DNA of 64,000 nucleotides, taken from NCBI GenBank assembly GCA_020060215.1, contig JAGVAP010000088.1, forward strand, positions 1 through 64,000, in the 5' to 3' direction. The DNA comes from Deltaproteobacteria bacterium. Lineage in GTDB: Bacteria > Desulfobacterota > DSM-4660 > Desulfatiglandales > HGW-15. Made by a program: the position numbers and the translations under genes. Positions 1 through 9,631 of the stretch are shown one piece after another (the first letter of the stretch is position 1; each line of letters begins with the position of its first letter). Under the pieces are notes generated by a model. That model saw nothing but the letters and a program-made list of their open reading frames with translations, was not told where the DNA came from and searched no databases.

Positions 1-767
<767 letters not shown>

Positions 768-830
768 ATATCGATTGGATCATAGATCCATACTTTCTTT
801 TGACTTGGGCCCACAACGGCATCACTATTT

Positions 831-843
831 AGTTTTCAAAGAA
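831..843 (-). promoter_or_regulatory. boxA-like antitermination element in the rrn leader
   Basis: The minus strand reads TTCTTTGAAAACT between the nearest promoter and the 16S 5' end. This resembles the rrn boxA consensus (TGCTCTTTAACA-like), which loads NusB/NusE antitermination factors in other bacteria. The assignment rests on position and partial match only. Confidence 0.5.
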
Positions 844-857
844 CAAACGGAATTCTT

Positions 858-885
858 AGTATAGCCCCTCCTGGACCGTTGTCAA
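858..885 (-). promoter_or_regulatory. rrn promoter proximal to 16S
   Basis: On the minus strand a perfect -35 TTGACA (885-880) is followed after 16 nt by TATACT (863-858). It is the closest of three stacked promoter-like sequences and would start transcription about 85-90 nt before the mature 16S end. Confidence 0.75.
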
Positions 886-924
886 CCTGCTTGACAAATT
901 TCTTGTGTCCAAGAGCGAACACCT

Positions 925-954
925 AATATAACCGCTCCCCAACTTGATGTCAAC
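925..954 (-). promoter_or_regulatory. rrn promoter, middle
   Basis: On the minus strand TTGACA (954-949) and TATATT (930-925) are separated by 18 nt. It lies about 70 bp upstream of the proximal promoter and points the same way, towards the 16S gene. Confidence 0.65.
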
Positions 955-1042
955 TCTTTTGTTGAATTTTTTTGAAGCCGGGAAACGATTTCAAAGAACT
1001 CCCCTCTCGGCACCAGAGTTCTTATCGCCAAGAGGAAAAACT

Positions 1043-1071
1043 AGAATAGAACAGCACGCACTACTTGTCAA
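1043..1071 (-). promoter_or_regulatory. rrn promoter, distal
   Basis: On the minus strand TTGACA (1071-1066) and TATTCT (1048-1043) are separated by 17 nt. It begins only about 12 bp beyond the stop codon of the aminotransferase gene, so the whole 316-bp gap between that gene and the 16S is rRNA promoter and leader. Confidence 0.65.
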
Positions 1072-1083
1072 CAAGTTTTTTGA

Positions 1084-2232
1084 TTAATTCTTCAGAAGGA
1101 ATTCAACAGTGGTATCAACTACATAACTCAGTTCTGATTCTGTCAGCTCGGGAAAAATGGGAAGGGCCAGGGTGTTCAGCGCGGCCTTTTCGCTGACGGG
1201 GAAATCCCCGTCCTTGTATCCCAGATCTCGAAAACATTTCTGAAGGTGGAGCGGCACCGGATAATAGATCTCGGTCCCTATTCCCCTCTCGCCCAGAAAG
1301 GCCCTGAGTGCATCCCTTCCGGCAACCTGTATGACGAATTGATTATAGACATGCCTGCCGTTCTTTTCAAGGGGCAGAGAGATCCCTTTCACCCCTTTTT
1401 CTGCAAATTTCTTTCGGTACAAGCCGGCGTTTCTTATCCTGTTTTCCGTCCATTCCTCCAGGTGCTTGAGTTTCACAACCAATATCGCCGCCTGGAATGC
1501 GTCGAGCCGGAAATTTCCCCCGATCATCTGGTGGTAGTACTTCGGCTCCGAGCCATGGACGCGCAGGATCCTGAGACGATGATGGAGGTCGCTGTCCTGA
1601 ACGGTCACGAGGCCTCCATCTCCGAATGCCCCCAGGTTCTTGGAGGGGAAAAAGGAAAAGCAGCCATAATCTCCAATCGAGCCGGCCCTGCTGACCTTTC
1701 CGTCCTTCCACCGGTACTCGGCCCCGATCGCCTGGGCCGCGTCCTCGATCACCGCCAGGTGGTTCTCCCGCGCCAAACGCATAATGGGCTCCATGTCCGC
1801 GCACTGCCCGTACAGATGGATGGGAATGATCGCCTTCAGCCGTGCCCTCTCCTGGTCCTTCAACCCGGCGATGGTCCTCGCGAGGGAACCCGGATCCATG
1901 TTGTATGTATCCGCATCGATGTCCACAAACACAGGCCTCGCACCCAGCCTGGTAATGGAGCCGGCGGTTGCAAAAAAGGTATAGGGCGTCGTGATCACCA
2001 GGTCTTCAGTTCCGACTCCGGCGCTCATTAAAGAGATCAGAAGGGCATCGGTACCGGAGGAGACTCCCACGGCATACGGACATTGGCAGTAAGCGGCAAC
2101 TTTTCGCTCCAGTTCCTCCACCTTTGGTCCCAGGATGAACTGCTGAGAGGCAAAGACTTCTTCGGCCGCAGCGGTGATCTCATCACGCATCGTCTGGTAC
2201 TGCTTCCTCAAATCGAGCAAAGGAACTTTCAC
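1084..2232 (-). CDS. DegT/DnrJ/EryC1/StrS-family PLP aminotransferase
   Basis: This 382-residue protein has the fold-type I layout of sugar aminotransferases. The segment around residue 60 ([11 protein letters not shown]) binds PLP phosphate, EDAAQ at 163-167 holds the aspartate contacting the pyridine, and the Schiff-base lysine is K198 in [10 protein letters not shown]. Family members transfer an amino group from glutamate to keto-sugars for O-antigen or glycan precursors; the actual substrate cannot be told here. The start is GTG at 2232 with AGGGGGT upstream. It is the last gene of the envelope block, 35 bp after the deacetylase gene. Confidence 0.93.
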   Translation of the reverse strand: MKVPLLDLRKQYQTMRDEITAAAEEVFASQQFILGPKVEELERKVAAYCQCPYAVGVSSGTDALLISLMSAGVGTEDLVITTPYTFFATAGSITRLGARPVFVDIDADTYNMDPGSLARTIAGLKDQERARLKAIIPIHLYGQCADMEPIMRLARENHLAVIEDAAQAIGAEYRWKDGKVSRAGSIGDYGCFSFFPSKNLGAFGDGGLVTVQDSDLHHRLRILRVHGSEPKYYHQMIGGNFRLDAFQAAILVVKLKHLEEWTENRIRNAGLYRKKFAEKGVKGISLPLEKNGRHVYNQFVIQVAGRDALRAFLGERGIGTEIYYPVPLHLQKCFRDLGYKDGDFPVSEKAALNTLALPIFPELTESELSYVVDTTVEFLLKN

Positions 2233-2267
2233 GACAGTTACCCCCTTCTTCGAGTTTTGACTCTCAT

Positions 2268-3509
2268 TCAGTGAGTTTCGTCCCCCCGATCACGCGAAAC
2301 CTCATGGCGCGGGGGAACGGCACGCTGGATGTATTCCGATACGGGGACAATCTTGGCATCCTGCTTCAGTCTCTCCAGGGAGGCCTGGAGGCACTGCAGG
2401 GTTTCCCTGTGGGGGTGTGCTATGGCGATTGCCCCCCCGGAGCTCCTGGCCATCCCCATGAGACGCTCCATCTGGACCTTTAACGCGGTCTCCGAAAGTT
2501 GATGGTCCAGAAAAATCGACCTGGTGCCTACGGGGACGCCCATCTTTTTTCCCAGAGCCGACGCAACACTCCCCTCCGTGGTCCTGCTGTCCACATAGAA
2601 GAGCTTTCTCTTTTTCAGCTCCCGGAAGACCACCGACATCCCTTCTTCAAATTCCGTGAAGCGGGACCCCATGTGATTGTTTACCCCTCGAACACCGGGG
2701 ATTTTTTTCATGTGGCCTTCAATGGTGGAGACGATCTCCTCCTCCTTCATCCCCGCCAGAATCGCCCCCGGCCCCGGATTCACCTGAGGATAGTTCTTGG
2801 GCTCCATCGGGAGATGAAGGATCAGCTCGCACCCTCGTTCCCGAGCCATTTTGGAAACAGCAACCGCATGAGGGGCGGTGGGAATCACGGAGAGCGTCAA
2901 AGGGATCCCCATCTGAATGAAGGAACGCGCCATCCGAAGATCATAACCCAGGTCGTCGATGATGATCGCGACAACGGGCAACAAGCTTTCCCTCTTCGCG
3001 GGTCTCTCCCTCTCCTCCTCCGCAATCCTGATCCTGTGCGTGAAATGACCCAGTGCGAAGAGATCGATGAGCAGGTCGCCTCCCCCTGCCCTCACGTTTC
3101 TGTGCTGGATCTCATGACCCAGAGCGGACAGGCTGTTGGAGAGGACCTTCTCGAGGTCTGTCGCCCGTGCCGTTTCCGGAACCCTGACGAGCACCTCCGT
3201 GAACTCCCACGTTCTTCCCCTTTCCTGTCTCGGCTCCACGACGAGGAAGAGGATATTTTTCTCCGGTATGTTCTCGCGATAGAGGGAATCATAGACAGCC
3301 AGGTTGATGCGGGTCACCTGGTTGTTCAGTTCCGAAGGAGCGGGACGGGTTTCCTCGTAAACAGGGGGGTCGGAGTCGGTCAGAGACCAGATGAAATAGG
3401 CAATGACCACACCACCCGCGATCAACACCAGGGTGGAGGCGCAGAACAGGAGACGGCCTATAGAGGCTCGTCTCCTGGGTTTCGGACCCTTGCGTCTCCC
3501 GGGTGACAT
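2268..3509 (-). CDS. Divergent polysaccharide deacetylase family protein (YibQ-like)
   Basis: A basic N-terminus and one membrane anchor (residues about 18-43) are followed by a linker and, from about residue 178, a NodB-like domain. Visible motifs are IIIDDLGYD (paired aspartates), [16 protein letters not shown] and AHPHRET, the signatures of the divergent polysaccharide deacetylase family. It probably acts on the periplasmic face on a glycan, perhaps peptidoglycan, but a substrate is not established for the family. It follows the ctpA-like gene by 30 bp in the envC-ctpA-yibQ order common in Proteobacteria. Confidence 0.9.
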   Translation of the reverse strand: MSPGRRKGPKPRRRASIGRLLFCASTLVLIAGGVVIAYFIWSLTDSDPPVYEETRPAPSELNNQVTRINLAVYDSLYRENIPEKNILFLVVEPRQERGRTWEFTEVLVRVPETARATDLEKVLSNSLSALGHEIQHRNVRAGGGDLLIDLFALGHFTHRIRIAEEERERPAKRESLLPVVAIIIDDLGYDLRMARSFIQMGIPLTLSVIPTAPHAVAVSKMARERGCELILHLPMEPKNYPQVNPGPGAILAGMKEEEIVSTIEGHMKKIPGVRGVNNHMGSRFTEFEEGMSVVFRELKKRKLFYVDSRTTEGSVASALGKKMGVPVGTRSIFLDHQLSETALKVQMERLMGMARSSGGAIAIAHPHRETLQCLQASLERLKQDAKIVPVSEYIQRAVPPRHEVSRDRGDETH

Positions 3510-3539
3510 TGGCGATGGACCGGGTCGGCTTCGCGCAGA

Positions 3540-4910
3540 TCACTCTCTGATCTTCATTTGAGAGAAGATATGCCAGGTCTGGAGCAGTTGAAGCGCCTGC
3601 CGCACCTGATTATCCTTTTCAAGAAGGGTCTTGGCTTGCTTGTCGATGTCTTTCGTTTCGTTTTCCGGCCTTATCTGGCCCGTGTCTCCGGTGTCGTTTT
3701 CCATGTGCCCCTTCAAATCCTCTTCACGTATCTCCTTCCTCGGCTTTCCCTTGTCCTTCTCCTCCTCTTCAATTGGCGGTACGAACTTCACCTCGACATC
3801 CGGGATAATGCCGCTGACCTGAATGGACTTTCCACTCGGGGTGTAGTACCTGGCTGTGGTGAGCCGCAGTCCCGAACCGTCGGAAAGCGGCAGAATGGTC
3901 TGGACAGAGCCCTTTCCAAAAGTCTTCGTCCCCAACACGAGGGCCCTCTTGTTATCCTGCAGGGCACCGGCCACAATCTCCGAGGCGCTGGCGCTTCCAC
4001 CATTCACAAGGACGACGATCGGGTACTTCCGTTCCCGGCTGTTCTTGTGGGCCGATACCTCCATATCCTGGGATGGATCCCGCCCCTTGGTGCTCACGAT
4101 CACGCCGGATTCCAGGAATAGATCCGATACCTCGATGGCCTGAGAGAGCAGTCCGCCGGGGTTGTTTCTCAGGTCCAGGACCAACCCCTCGATCCTTTCC
4201 GCCTTCTCCAGCGCGTTCAGGGCGGCCGAAAGGTCTTCCGTGGTCTTGCTCTGGAAGTTGGACACCCGGATATACCCGATGGTGGGCGTAAGAAAATAGT
4301 GCCGGACGCTCCTGAGAGGGATCACGTTCCGGGTCACCACGAATTCCATGGTCTTGTCGCTGGACCCTCGTATGATGGTCAGCTTCACCTTCGTCCCTTT
4401 TTCGCCGCGGATGCTCTTCACGGCGTCCATGATGGTCATGTCGGTCGTGGATTTCTCGTCGATCTTGACGATCTTGTCGCCGGACTCGATCCCCGCCTCA
4501 TACGCAGGGGTCCCCTCGATCGCCGAAACCACCACGATGATATTGTCCTTGAGGGTGATTTCGATTCCGACCCCTGAGAAACTGCCCTTGGTCTCCATCA
4601 GGAGGTCCTGATGCTCTTCCTTGGACATGAATGAGGAATGAGGGTCCAGACTCTGGACCATGCCCTTGATTGCGCTCGAAATCAGCTTCTTGGCTTCCTG
4701 GGGATCCACATAATTCTTTTCGATCTGGCGCAGCACCTCGGCAAAGACTTCGAGGTTCCTGTAGGTATCGTCCGTCCCCGCTTTCACGAGACCTCTGTGC
4801 CCGTTGAAGAAAATCGCACCGACGATCACGAAAAGCGCGAGAATGGTTTTGAAGGATGTTTTTCCCTTTCCAGAATACATAGGCTTGCTCCTCATCCTCT
4901 TGTTCTTCAT
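3540..4910 (-). CDS. ctpA: S41-family C-terminal processing peptidase
   Basis: This is a 456-residue protease with one N-terminal membrane segment (about 21-36), a PDZ domain (about 110-195) and the S41 catalytic domain. The likely nucleophile is S308 in NGGSASASEI, and the general-base lysine is K333 in GTKTFGKGS, giving the 25-residue spacing typical of CtpA/CtpB. Family members trim C-termini of periplasmic proteins, often those acting on peptidoglycan. Its place directly downstream of the EnvC-like gene supports a role in cell-wall remodelling. The C-terminal 70 residues are charged and probably disordered. Confidence 0.94.
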   Translation of the reverse strand: MKNKRMRSKPMYSGKGKTSFKTILALFVIVGAIFFNGHRGLVKAGTDDTYRNLEVFAEVLRQIEKNYVDPQEAKKLISSAIKGMVQSLDPHSSFMSKEEHQDLLMETKGSFSGVGIEITLKDNIIVVVSAIEGTPAYEAGIESGDKIVKIDEKSTTDMTIMDAVKSIRGEKGTKVKLTIIRGSSDKTMEFVVTRNVIPLRSVRHYFLTPTIGYIRVSNFQSKTTEDLSAALNALEKAERIEGLVLDLRNNPGGLLSQAIEVSDLFLESGVIVSTKGRDPSQDMEVSAHKNSRERKYPIVVLVNGGSASASEIVAGALQDNKRALVLGTKTFGKGSVQTILPLSDGSGLRLTTARYYTPSGKSIQVSGIIPDVEVKFVPPIEEEEKDKGKPRKEIREEDLKGHMENDTGDTGQIRPENETKDIDKQAKTLLEKDNQVRQALQLLQTWHIFSQMKIRE

Positions 4911-4959
4911 TGTTTAGCCCGGAAGGCGGAGTTCAGTATAGTTCCGCGTCCCTTTAAAA

Positions 4960-6093
4960 TCAATGAGCTTTTAGCCACTCGATCGGATCGAGGTTTGTCC
5001 CGCCGCGCCTGATCTCGAAATACAACCTCCCGGATGCCGCATCATCCTTGCCCAGGGTGCCGATGACATCCCCGGCCTTTACCATCTTCCCTTCTTCCAC
5101 TCTTCGTCGATCGAGATAACCCGTGACCGTGAAGTATCTGGAGCCGTGGTTGATCACCACGATCTCGCCATAACCTTTCAGATTGCCTGAGAACTCAACC
5201 CTACCCGGGAATATCGCCCTCGCGTCGGCCCCGCTCGAGGCAACGACAAAGACGCCCTTCAATCCGTTTTCCAGCCCGGCGCCGGCCCTCTGAACCCTCC
5301 CCTCGCAGGGTAGCGGCAGCCTTCCCTTTGCGGCCGAGAAGCCGCCCGGAAGATCAGGCTGCGCCACCTCCGTCTTTTCCAGGGAGATCAGTTTCTCCCT
5401 CAGCGTCTTGGCCGCAAGCTCGAGCTCTTTGACGCCCGCTTCATACAACTCCCGTTCTTTGTGGATCTTCATCAGCACAAGCACCTTCTTGTCCAGGTCA
5501 TCCTTGATGCCGAGGAGTCGATCGTTCTCCTCCTTTTCCATGCGTTCTATCGTCCCGAGTTTCTCACGGACCTGCAGGATCTCCTCCTTATGCCTTTTCT
5601 GCAACTCCGCCGTCTCCTGAAATAGCCGCTGGTCTGCGCTCATGACAATCCTCAGGTACTTGGCCCTTTTCGCGAGATCTTCCAGGTCCCTGGATGCAAC
5701 CAACACCTGGACATGACCTCTCTTCGCATACTTGTAGAAGGCCAGCAGCCTTCTCGCGAGTCTTTCTTCGATTTCCCCGAGCCCCTTTTCGGTGGAGTTC
5801 AGGCTCTTTCGAAGCTTTTCGAGCTCTTCCTTGTGCTTGGAAATCCCCGCACTCAGCTCTCCGAGGCTCTTCTTCCTCGCCGCAATCTGCCCTTCAAGGT
5901 TCATGAGCTGATCGAGCAGCGCTTTCTCCCGCTCATGGAATTTCGACACGAGCTCCTTTTCCCTGCTGAGATCGGTCTCGATCTTCTCCATCTGGCTCCT
6001 GCCGCGCTCCGGGGACGGGGGAGCGGCGCCGAGTCTCCAGGGCATCAGGACGAGAGCGAGAAGGCAGCAGATGAAAGGGGGGCGAAAGATCAA
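4960..6093 (-). CDS. EnvC-like murein hydrolase activator (degenerate LytM/M23 domain)
   Basis: A signal peptide (residues 1-24) precedes a long coiled coil (about 35-230) and a C-terminal LytM-like domain (about 270-377). The positions that carry zinc-ligand histidines in active M23 peptidases appear replaced: the usual HLHFE block reads RLYFE, and YAHL reads TGYL. That is the pattern of EnvC, which does not cut peptidoglycan but activates amidases when driven by FtsEX. The gene lies 22 bp downstream of ftsX, which fits that partnership. Translation appears to start at TTG (6093). Confidence 0.9.
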   Translation of the reverse strand: MIFRPPFICCLLALVLMPWRLGAAPPSPERGRSQMEKIETDLSREKELVSKFHEREKALLDQLMNLEGQIAARKKSLGELSAGISKHKEELEKLRKSLNSTEKGLGEIEERLARRLLAFYKYAKRGHVQVLVASRDLEDLAKRAKYLRIVMSADQRLFQETAELQKRHKEEILQVREKLGTIERMEKEENDRLLGIKDDLDKKVLVLMKIHKERELYEAGVKELELAAKTLREKLISLEKTEVAQPDLPGGFSAAKGRLPLPCEGRVQRAGAGLENGLKGVFVVASSGADARAIFPGRVEFSGNLKGYGEIVVINHGSRYFTVTGYLDRRRVEEGKMVKAGDVIGTLGKDDAASGRLYFEIRRGGTNLDPIEWLKAH

Positions 6094-6115
6094 GGGCAGC
6101 CTCTCCGAGCGAAGA

Positions 6116-7015
6116 TCACCGGGACGTGAAAAACCGCCCGATGGCGATGAACCCCCCCGTGAGCCCGAGTATCAGGCCGAGAAAAACGAGGAGAAGGATG
6201 TAGCGGTACGGCAGGAAAACGATCCGGATCGAGGGGACACCCAGCAGATGGATCTTTTCCAGGGCGAACGCCAGGTGAAGGGAAAAGAGGACCAGGAGGG
6301 CCATCAACCCCCCGAGCAACCCCTGTGCAGCCCCCTCGATGAGGAGAGGGGCCCTCACGAACCAGTCGCTCGCACCTACCAGTTTATAGATTTCGATCTC
6401 TTCCCGGCGCGAGTAGATGGTCAGCTTGATGGTATTGGTCACGATCAGGAGGACAGCCATGCAGAGGAGGAACCCGGTCACCATCCCTGCAATCTTCAGG
6501 GCCCGGAGCACGCCGTCAAACCGCTCCTGGTACTGCTCGCTGTACTGGACCTCGGCGACCCCCTTCACCTTCTCCAGATCCGCCTTGGCCGCCTTCGGGT
6601 CGAACCGCTCCCTGTCCGTGTCCTTGAAGATGATCTCGTAAGAGGCGGGGAGGAGACTCTTGGACAATCCATCCAGCAGACCGGCCTGAGCGCCCAAGGC
6701 GGTCCTGAGGTCGGAGAAGGCCTGCTCCTTCGAGACATAATTCTCGATCTCCGCGCCCGGGATGGCTCTGAGGGCCTCTTCGATCCGCTTTCTTGCGGTC
6801 GGATCCACCCCGTCCTCCAGGTAGACCGACATGGAGACGGACTTGCCCCATTCCACCACCCACTGACTGACGTTCACGAAGAACAAGGCGAACGCTCCCA
6901 GGAAGAGGAGGGAAATGGTGATGGTTCCAATGCTGATCGCATGGATCAGCCTGTTCTGAAACATCCCCCAAAAGGCCTGGGTGAAATGGTATGCCCAGAT
7001 TCTCAGCGGCCGCAT
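6116..7015 (-). CDS. ftsX: Cell division protein FtsX (permease-like)
   Basis: The 299-residue product shows the FtsX layout: a cytoplasmic start, TM1 (about 22-47), a periplasmic loop of about 120 residues that in other species binds the amidase activator, then three TM segments (about 175-195, 222-245, 268-290). With FtsE it forms a type VII ABC transporter-like complex at the septum. It lies downstream of ftsE, separated by a 93-bp repeat-rich gap. Confidence 0.94.
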   Translation of the reverse strand: MRPLRIWAYHFTQAFWGMFQNRLIHAISIGTITISLLFLGAFALFFVNVSQWVVEWGKSVSMSVYLEDGVDPTARKRIEEALRAIPGAEIENYVSKEQAFSDLRTALGAQAGLLDGLSKSLLPASYEIIFKDTDRERFDPKAAKADLEKVKGVAEVQYSEQYQERFDGVLRALKIAGMVTGFLLCMAVLLIVTNTIKLTIYSRREEIEIYKLVGASDWFVRAPLLIEGAAQGLLGGLMALLVLFSLHLAFALEKIHLLGVPSIRIVFLPYRYILLLVFLGLILGLTGGFIAIGRFFTSR

Positions 7016-7020
7016 GTGTT

Positions 7021-7108
7021 TCTCAACTTCGGTTCCCCGTTCTCCGTTCCCCGTTCAGCGGTTGAGCCTCAACCCTTAAACCTCTGAACCTTGGAACCCC
7101 TGAACCCT
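7021..7108 (-). repeat. Dispersed heptamer-like repeat, copy 1 (ftsE-ftsX gap)
   Basis: Almost the whole ftsE-ftsX gap is built from short near-repeats: TTCTCCGTTCCCCGTTC followed by runs of the type AACCTCTGAACCTTGGAACC. The same two blocks occur inverted at 14819-14915 between selD and yedF. The arrangement suggests a mobile or slippage-generated intergenic element rather than a regulatory site of either operon. Confidence 0.7.
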
Positions 7109-7759
7109 CTACTCCACGATCCTGCCCCTGTTCAGGACCACGATCCTCTGGTCCGTGTTCCGCAAGAGCTCCTTGTTGTGCGTTGCAATGATGACGGTGG
7201 TCCCCTTCAGGTTGATGCTGCGGAAAAGAACCATGATCTCCCTGGTGATGTCGGGGTCAAGATTGCCGGTAGGCTCATCGGCCAGCAGGATCAATGGGTC
7301 ATTGACGATGGCGCGCGCTATGGCGACCCTCTGTTGTTCTCCTCCCGAGAGCTGCAGGGGGTAGGCCTGTTCCTTTGAGGCGAGTCCCACGGCCCTGAGG
7401 ACCTGATGGGTCTTTTTCCGGATCAGGGATCGTCGATCGCCTGCGACCTCCAGGGCAAGAGAGACGTTCTGAGAGGCGGTCCTGCTGTTGAGCAGCTTGA
7501 AATCCTGAAAGACAAACCCGATCTTTCTCCTGAGAAGGTCGAGCTTCGATCTCTTGATGCGACCCAGATTGATTCCGTTGATCAGGATCTGGCCTCGGGT
7601 AGGATCCTCGGCCCCGAAGATGAGGCGCAGGAGGGTGGTCTTCCCCGCACCGCTCGGACCCGTGATGAAGACGAACTCGCCCCTGCGTATTCTCAGGTTG
7701 AGCTCGCTGAGGGCCTCATTCGGACCAAAGCTCTTCGATACATGGTAGAGTTGAATCAC
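7109..7759 (-). CDS. ftsE: Cell division ATP-binding protein FtsE
   Basis: This is a 216-residue ABC ATPase of the expected length. The Walker A motif is GPSGAGKT (residues 34-41), the signature is LSGGEQQR, and Walker B is LLADEPTG, followed by the switch histidine in IIATHN. It pairs with FtsX to couple ATP hydrolysis to septal peptidoglycan splitting through the EnvC-like protein downstream. The start codon is GTG. It begins 22 bp after the TolC-family gene. Confidence 0.96.
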   Translation of the reverse strand: MIQLYHVSKSFGPNEALSELNLRIRRGEFVFITGPSGAGKTTLLRLIFGAEDPTRGQILINGINLGRIKRSKLDLLRRKIGFVFQDFKLLNSRTASQNVSLALEVAGDRRSLIRKKTHQVLRAVGLASKEQAYPLQLSGGEQQRVAIARAIVNDPLILLADEPTGNLDPDITREIMVLFRSINLKGTTVIIATHNKELLRNTDQRIVVLNRGRIVE

Positions 7760-7780
7760 GGTGCGGCTGCGCCTGGATCA

Positions 7781-9133
7781 TCAATTCTCGCCCATGGCTC
7801 TCTGCAGTCTCGCTTTTGCCACGTGGTGTTCAATGAGGGCGGAGTAGTAGTTGAGCCTTGCTCTCGTAAGGAGCGCCTGTGCATCCAGGACCTCGGTGGT
7901 GGTCGTGACCTGGGCCCTGTAGCGTTCCTGGGTGACCCTCAGGTTCTCTTCCGCCTGCTCCACCGCCTTCTTGGTGGTGGGGATGTTCTTTTCCGCCTGG
8001 TTCAGGTCCAGCCCGGCCTGGATGAGTTCGAGACGAATATTCTGCATGAGGTTTCCCTTGGTCTCCAGCAGCTGCATCTTTTCGCTCACCCTTTCCCTTA
8101 CCGCATTCCTTGTCTTGCCCCATTCCCAAAAGGTCCAGGTGAGCAGCGCACCGGCCTGCCACATCTCCTCATTGTGGAACTCGCTGCCGGATACGTCGAA
8201 CTGATCCCCCTCCTTGATATAATCGTAGGACACGCTCACTTCGGGATAATAACGGCTCTTGGCCAGTCGAATCTGCTGATCGGCCTGGAGCAGCGCTATG
8301 TTCACGAGTTTCATCTCCGGCCGATGCAGGAACGCCTTCTCCAATCCCTCTTCGAGCTGAAAGACGATAGGCTGGTAGGCGGAGATGTCTTCGACGTCGA
8401 CCGGCAGGTGCGTGGGTCTGGCGAGCACATTGTTGAAGGAGGCCCTGTTGCTCAAGGCCGCATTCTGCGCCCTCACGAGGTTCTGCTCGGCAATCCCGAG
8501 TTCGACTTCCGCCTTGAGCAGGTCGTTGATCGGGATGATCCCCACTTCATAGAAATTCCTGGCCACCTCCAGGTGGGCCCGGAGGGCCTCCATCTCCCGC
8601 CTGACCACGTCTATGGCGAAATCGGACCTGAGTATGCTGAAGTAACCCTCTTTGACCGCCAGGATCAGGTTCAGTTTCTCCTGCTCGAGTTCCCACTCCG
8701 ATCGGTCGATGCCCAGCTTGGCCAGTTCATAGGTGCTCAGGAGGGCAAAGCCCGTGAACACGGGCTGCCGCACGGTGGATCTCCACAGGTAATTGTCTTC
8801 CGTGTTCAACTGCCGAGAGGGGATCACCAGACCGCCCCCCAGCGGAACGGCGGCGCTCACGTTGGCGTCATCAAGCCTGGTGTAGGAATAGCTGGTGCTG
8901 AGCTTGGGGTAAAAATCGGCCTTGGCCTGCTCCTTGACAAACCGGGCCTCGTCGACCTGCTCCCGCTTGATCTTGAGCAGGTAGTTGTTTTCCAGCGCCT
9001 CCAGAATCGCCTTTTCGAGGGTGAAGAAGTTCTCCTCTTTCACCTCCTCTGCATGGGTGGCCATTCCTGGGGAAAAAACCAGCAAAAGCGCGACGATGAA
9101 TGCACATCGGCCCCTTCGCCAAGTGAACGTCAT
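7781..9133 (-). CDS. TolC-family outer membrane efflux protein
   Basis: The 450-residue protein has a signal peptide (about 1-28, ending near THAEE) and two long helical OEP repeats characteristic of TolC. Conserved features include the LxxAxxxALxxN-like opening of the first repeat (LEKAILEALENN) and the TTTEVLDAQALLTRARLNYYSAL end of the second. Such proteins trimerise into an outer membrane channel for RND or type I export. It is the first gene of the block, so it may be co-transcribed with ftsEX; no inner-membrane pump is adjacent. Confidence 0.93.
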   Translation of the reverse strand: MTFTWRRGRCAFIVALLLVFSPGMATHAEEVKEENFFTLEKAILEALENNYLLKIKREQVDEARFVKEQAKADFYPKLSTSYSYTRLDDANVSAAVPLGGGLVIPSRQLNTEDNYLWRSTVRQPVFTGFALLSTYELAKLGIDRSEWELEQEKLNLILAVKEGYFSILRSDFAIDVVRREMEALRAHLEVARNFYEVGIIPINDLLKAEVELGIAEQNLVRAQNAALSNRASFNNVLARPTHLPVDVEDISAYQPIVFQLEEGLEKAFLHRPEMKLVNIALLQADQQIRLAKSRYYPEVSVSYDYIKEGDQFDVSGSEFHNEEMWQAGALLTWTFWEWGKTRNAVRERVSEKMQLLETKGNLMQNIRLELIQAGLDLNQAEKNIPTTKKAVEQAEENLRVTQERYRAQVTTTTEVLDAQALLTRARLNYYSALIEHHVAKARLQRAMGEN

Positions 9134-9631
9134 AGATCATTCCTCCGCACGGTTCCGAACGCTCTAATCATTAAAATAGGGGCATGGATATGTCAAATAT
9201 CAAATGTGGCAACAAGACACCACCACATCACTGTCTCTCCATCCCTGTGCCCCGCTCACCCTCACGTTCCTCTCAATCGATTCCCATATTCCAGAGGCAT
9301 CCGCCAAATCCAGGTATGTCGGCAGACCCCCCCAATCCGGTCAGCCCAAATCCCTGTCGCTCCTCTTCGTACTTGAAAGGCAGCAAACCCTGTGCAATCA
9401 TGTTCTCTCACCTCGTTGATGATAGATCGTTTGTGGTGAACGCATTCTATCCGCTTGTCTCTACAAGCTCAACGAGGTGATTCTATTTCCTTGACGGTGA
9501 ATCCAGGTCCCCCGTTCGCTCTTGACTTTGGTGGCGGAGCTTGGCATTCATTTCAGGCCTACTTCCGCTTTTTCTCCAATCTGGTCCTCGGAGTCCCAGG
9601 ATTCCGAAAATGCTCCTCAGGGGGTTCGCCG
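9134..9631. other. 498-bp divergent intergenic region, tolC / degQ
   Basis: This region lies between the divergent tolC and degQ genes and contains no convincing gene. Its notable content is the perfectly paired element at 9408-9480. Short reading frames here do not resemble proteins and are partly in low-complexity sequence. Confidence 0.6.
9408..9480. other. Three-way-junction inverted-repeat element upstream of degQ
   Basis: An outer 12-bp perfect inverted repeat (TCACCTCGTTGA 9408-9419 with TCAACGAGGTGA 9469-9480) encloses two further stems. Stem 2 is GATAGA (9421-9426) with TCTATC (9446-9451), extended by CGTT (9428-9431) with AACG (9439-9442) around loop TGTGGTG. Stem 3 is GCTTGT (9453-9458) with ACAAGC (9463-9468) around loop CTCT. 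Junction linkers are only 1, 1 and 0 nt. It could be a structured RNA in the degQ 5' leader, a small RNA or a folded-DNA element; no known family was recognised. Confidence 0.7.

Noticed and set aside
7406..9376. Very long plus-strand frame (656 codons) opposite ftsE and tolC
   Set aside because: The opposite strand encodes proteins with all family motifs; the long antisense frame is a consequence of high GC and has no recognisable domain.
9408..9480. Hammerhead ribozyme or integron attC site
   Set aside because: The TTGATGA stretch recalls the hammerhead core, but the GAAA strand is missing. The outer stem lacks proper R/L boxes (GTTRRRY) of attC.
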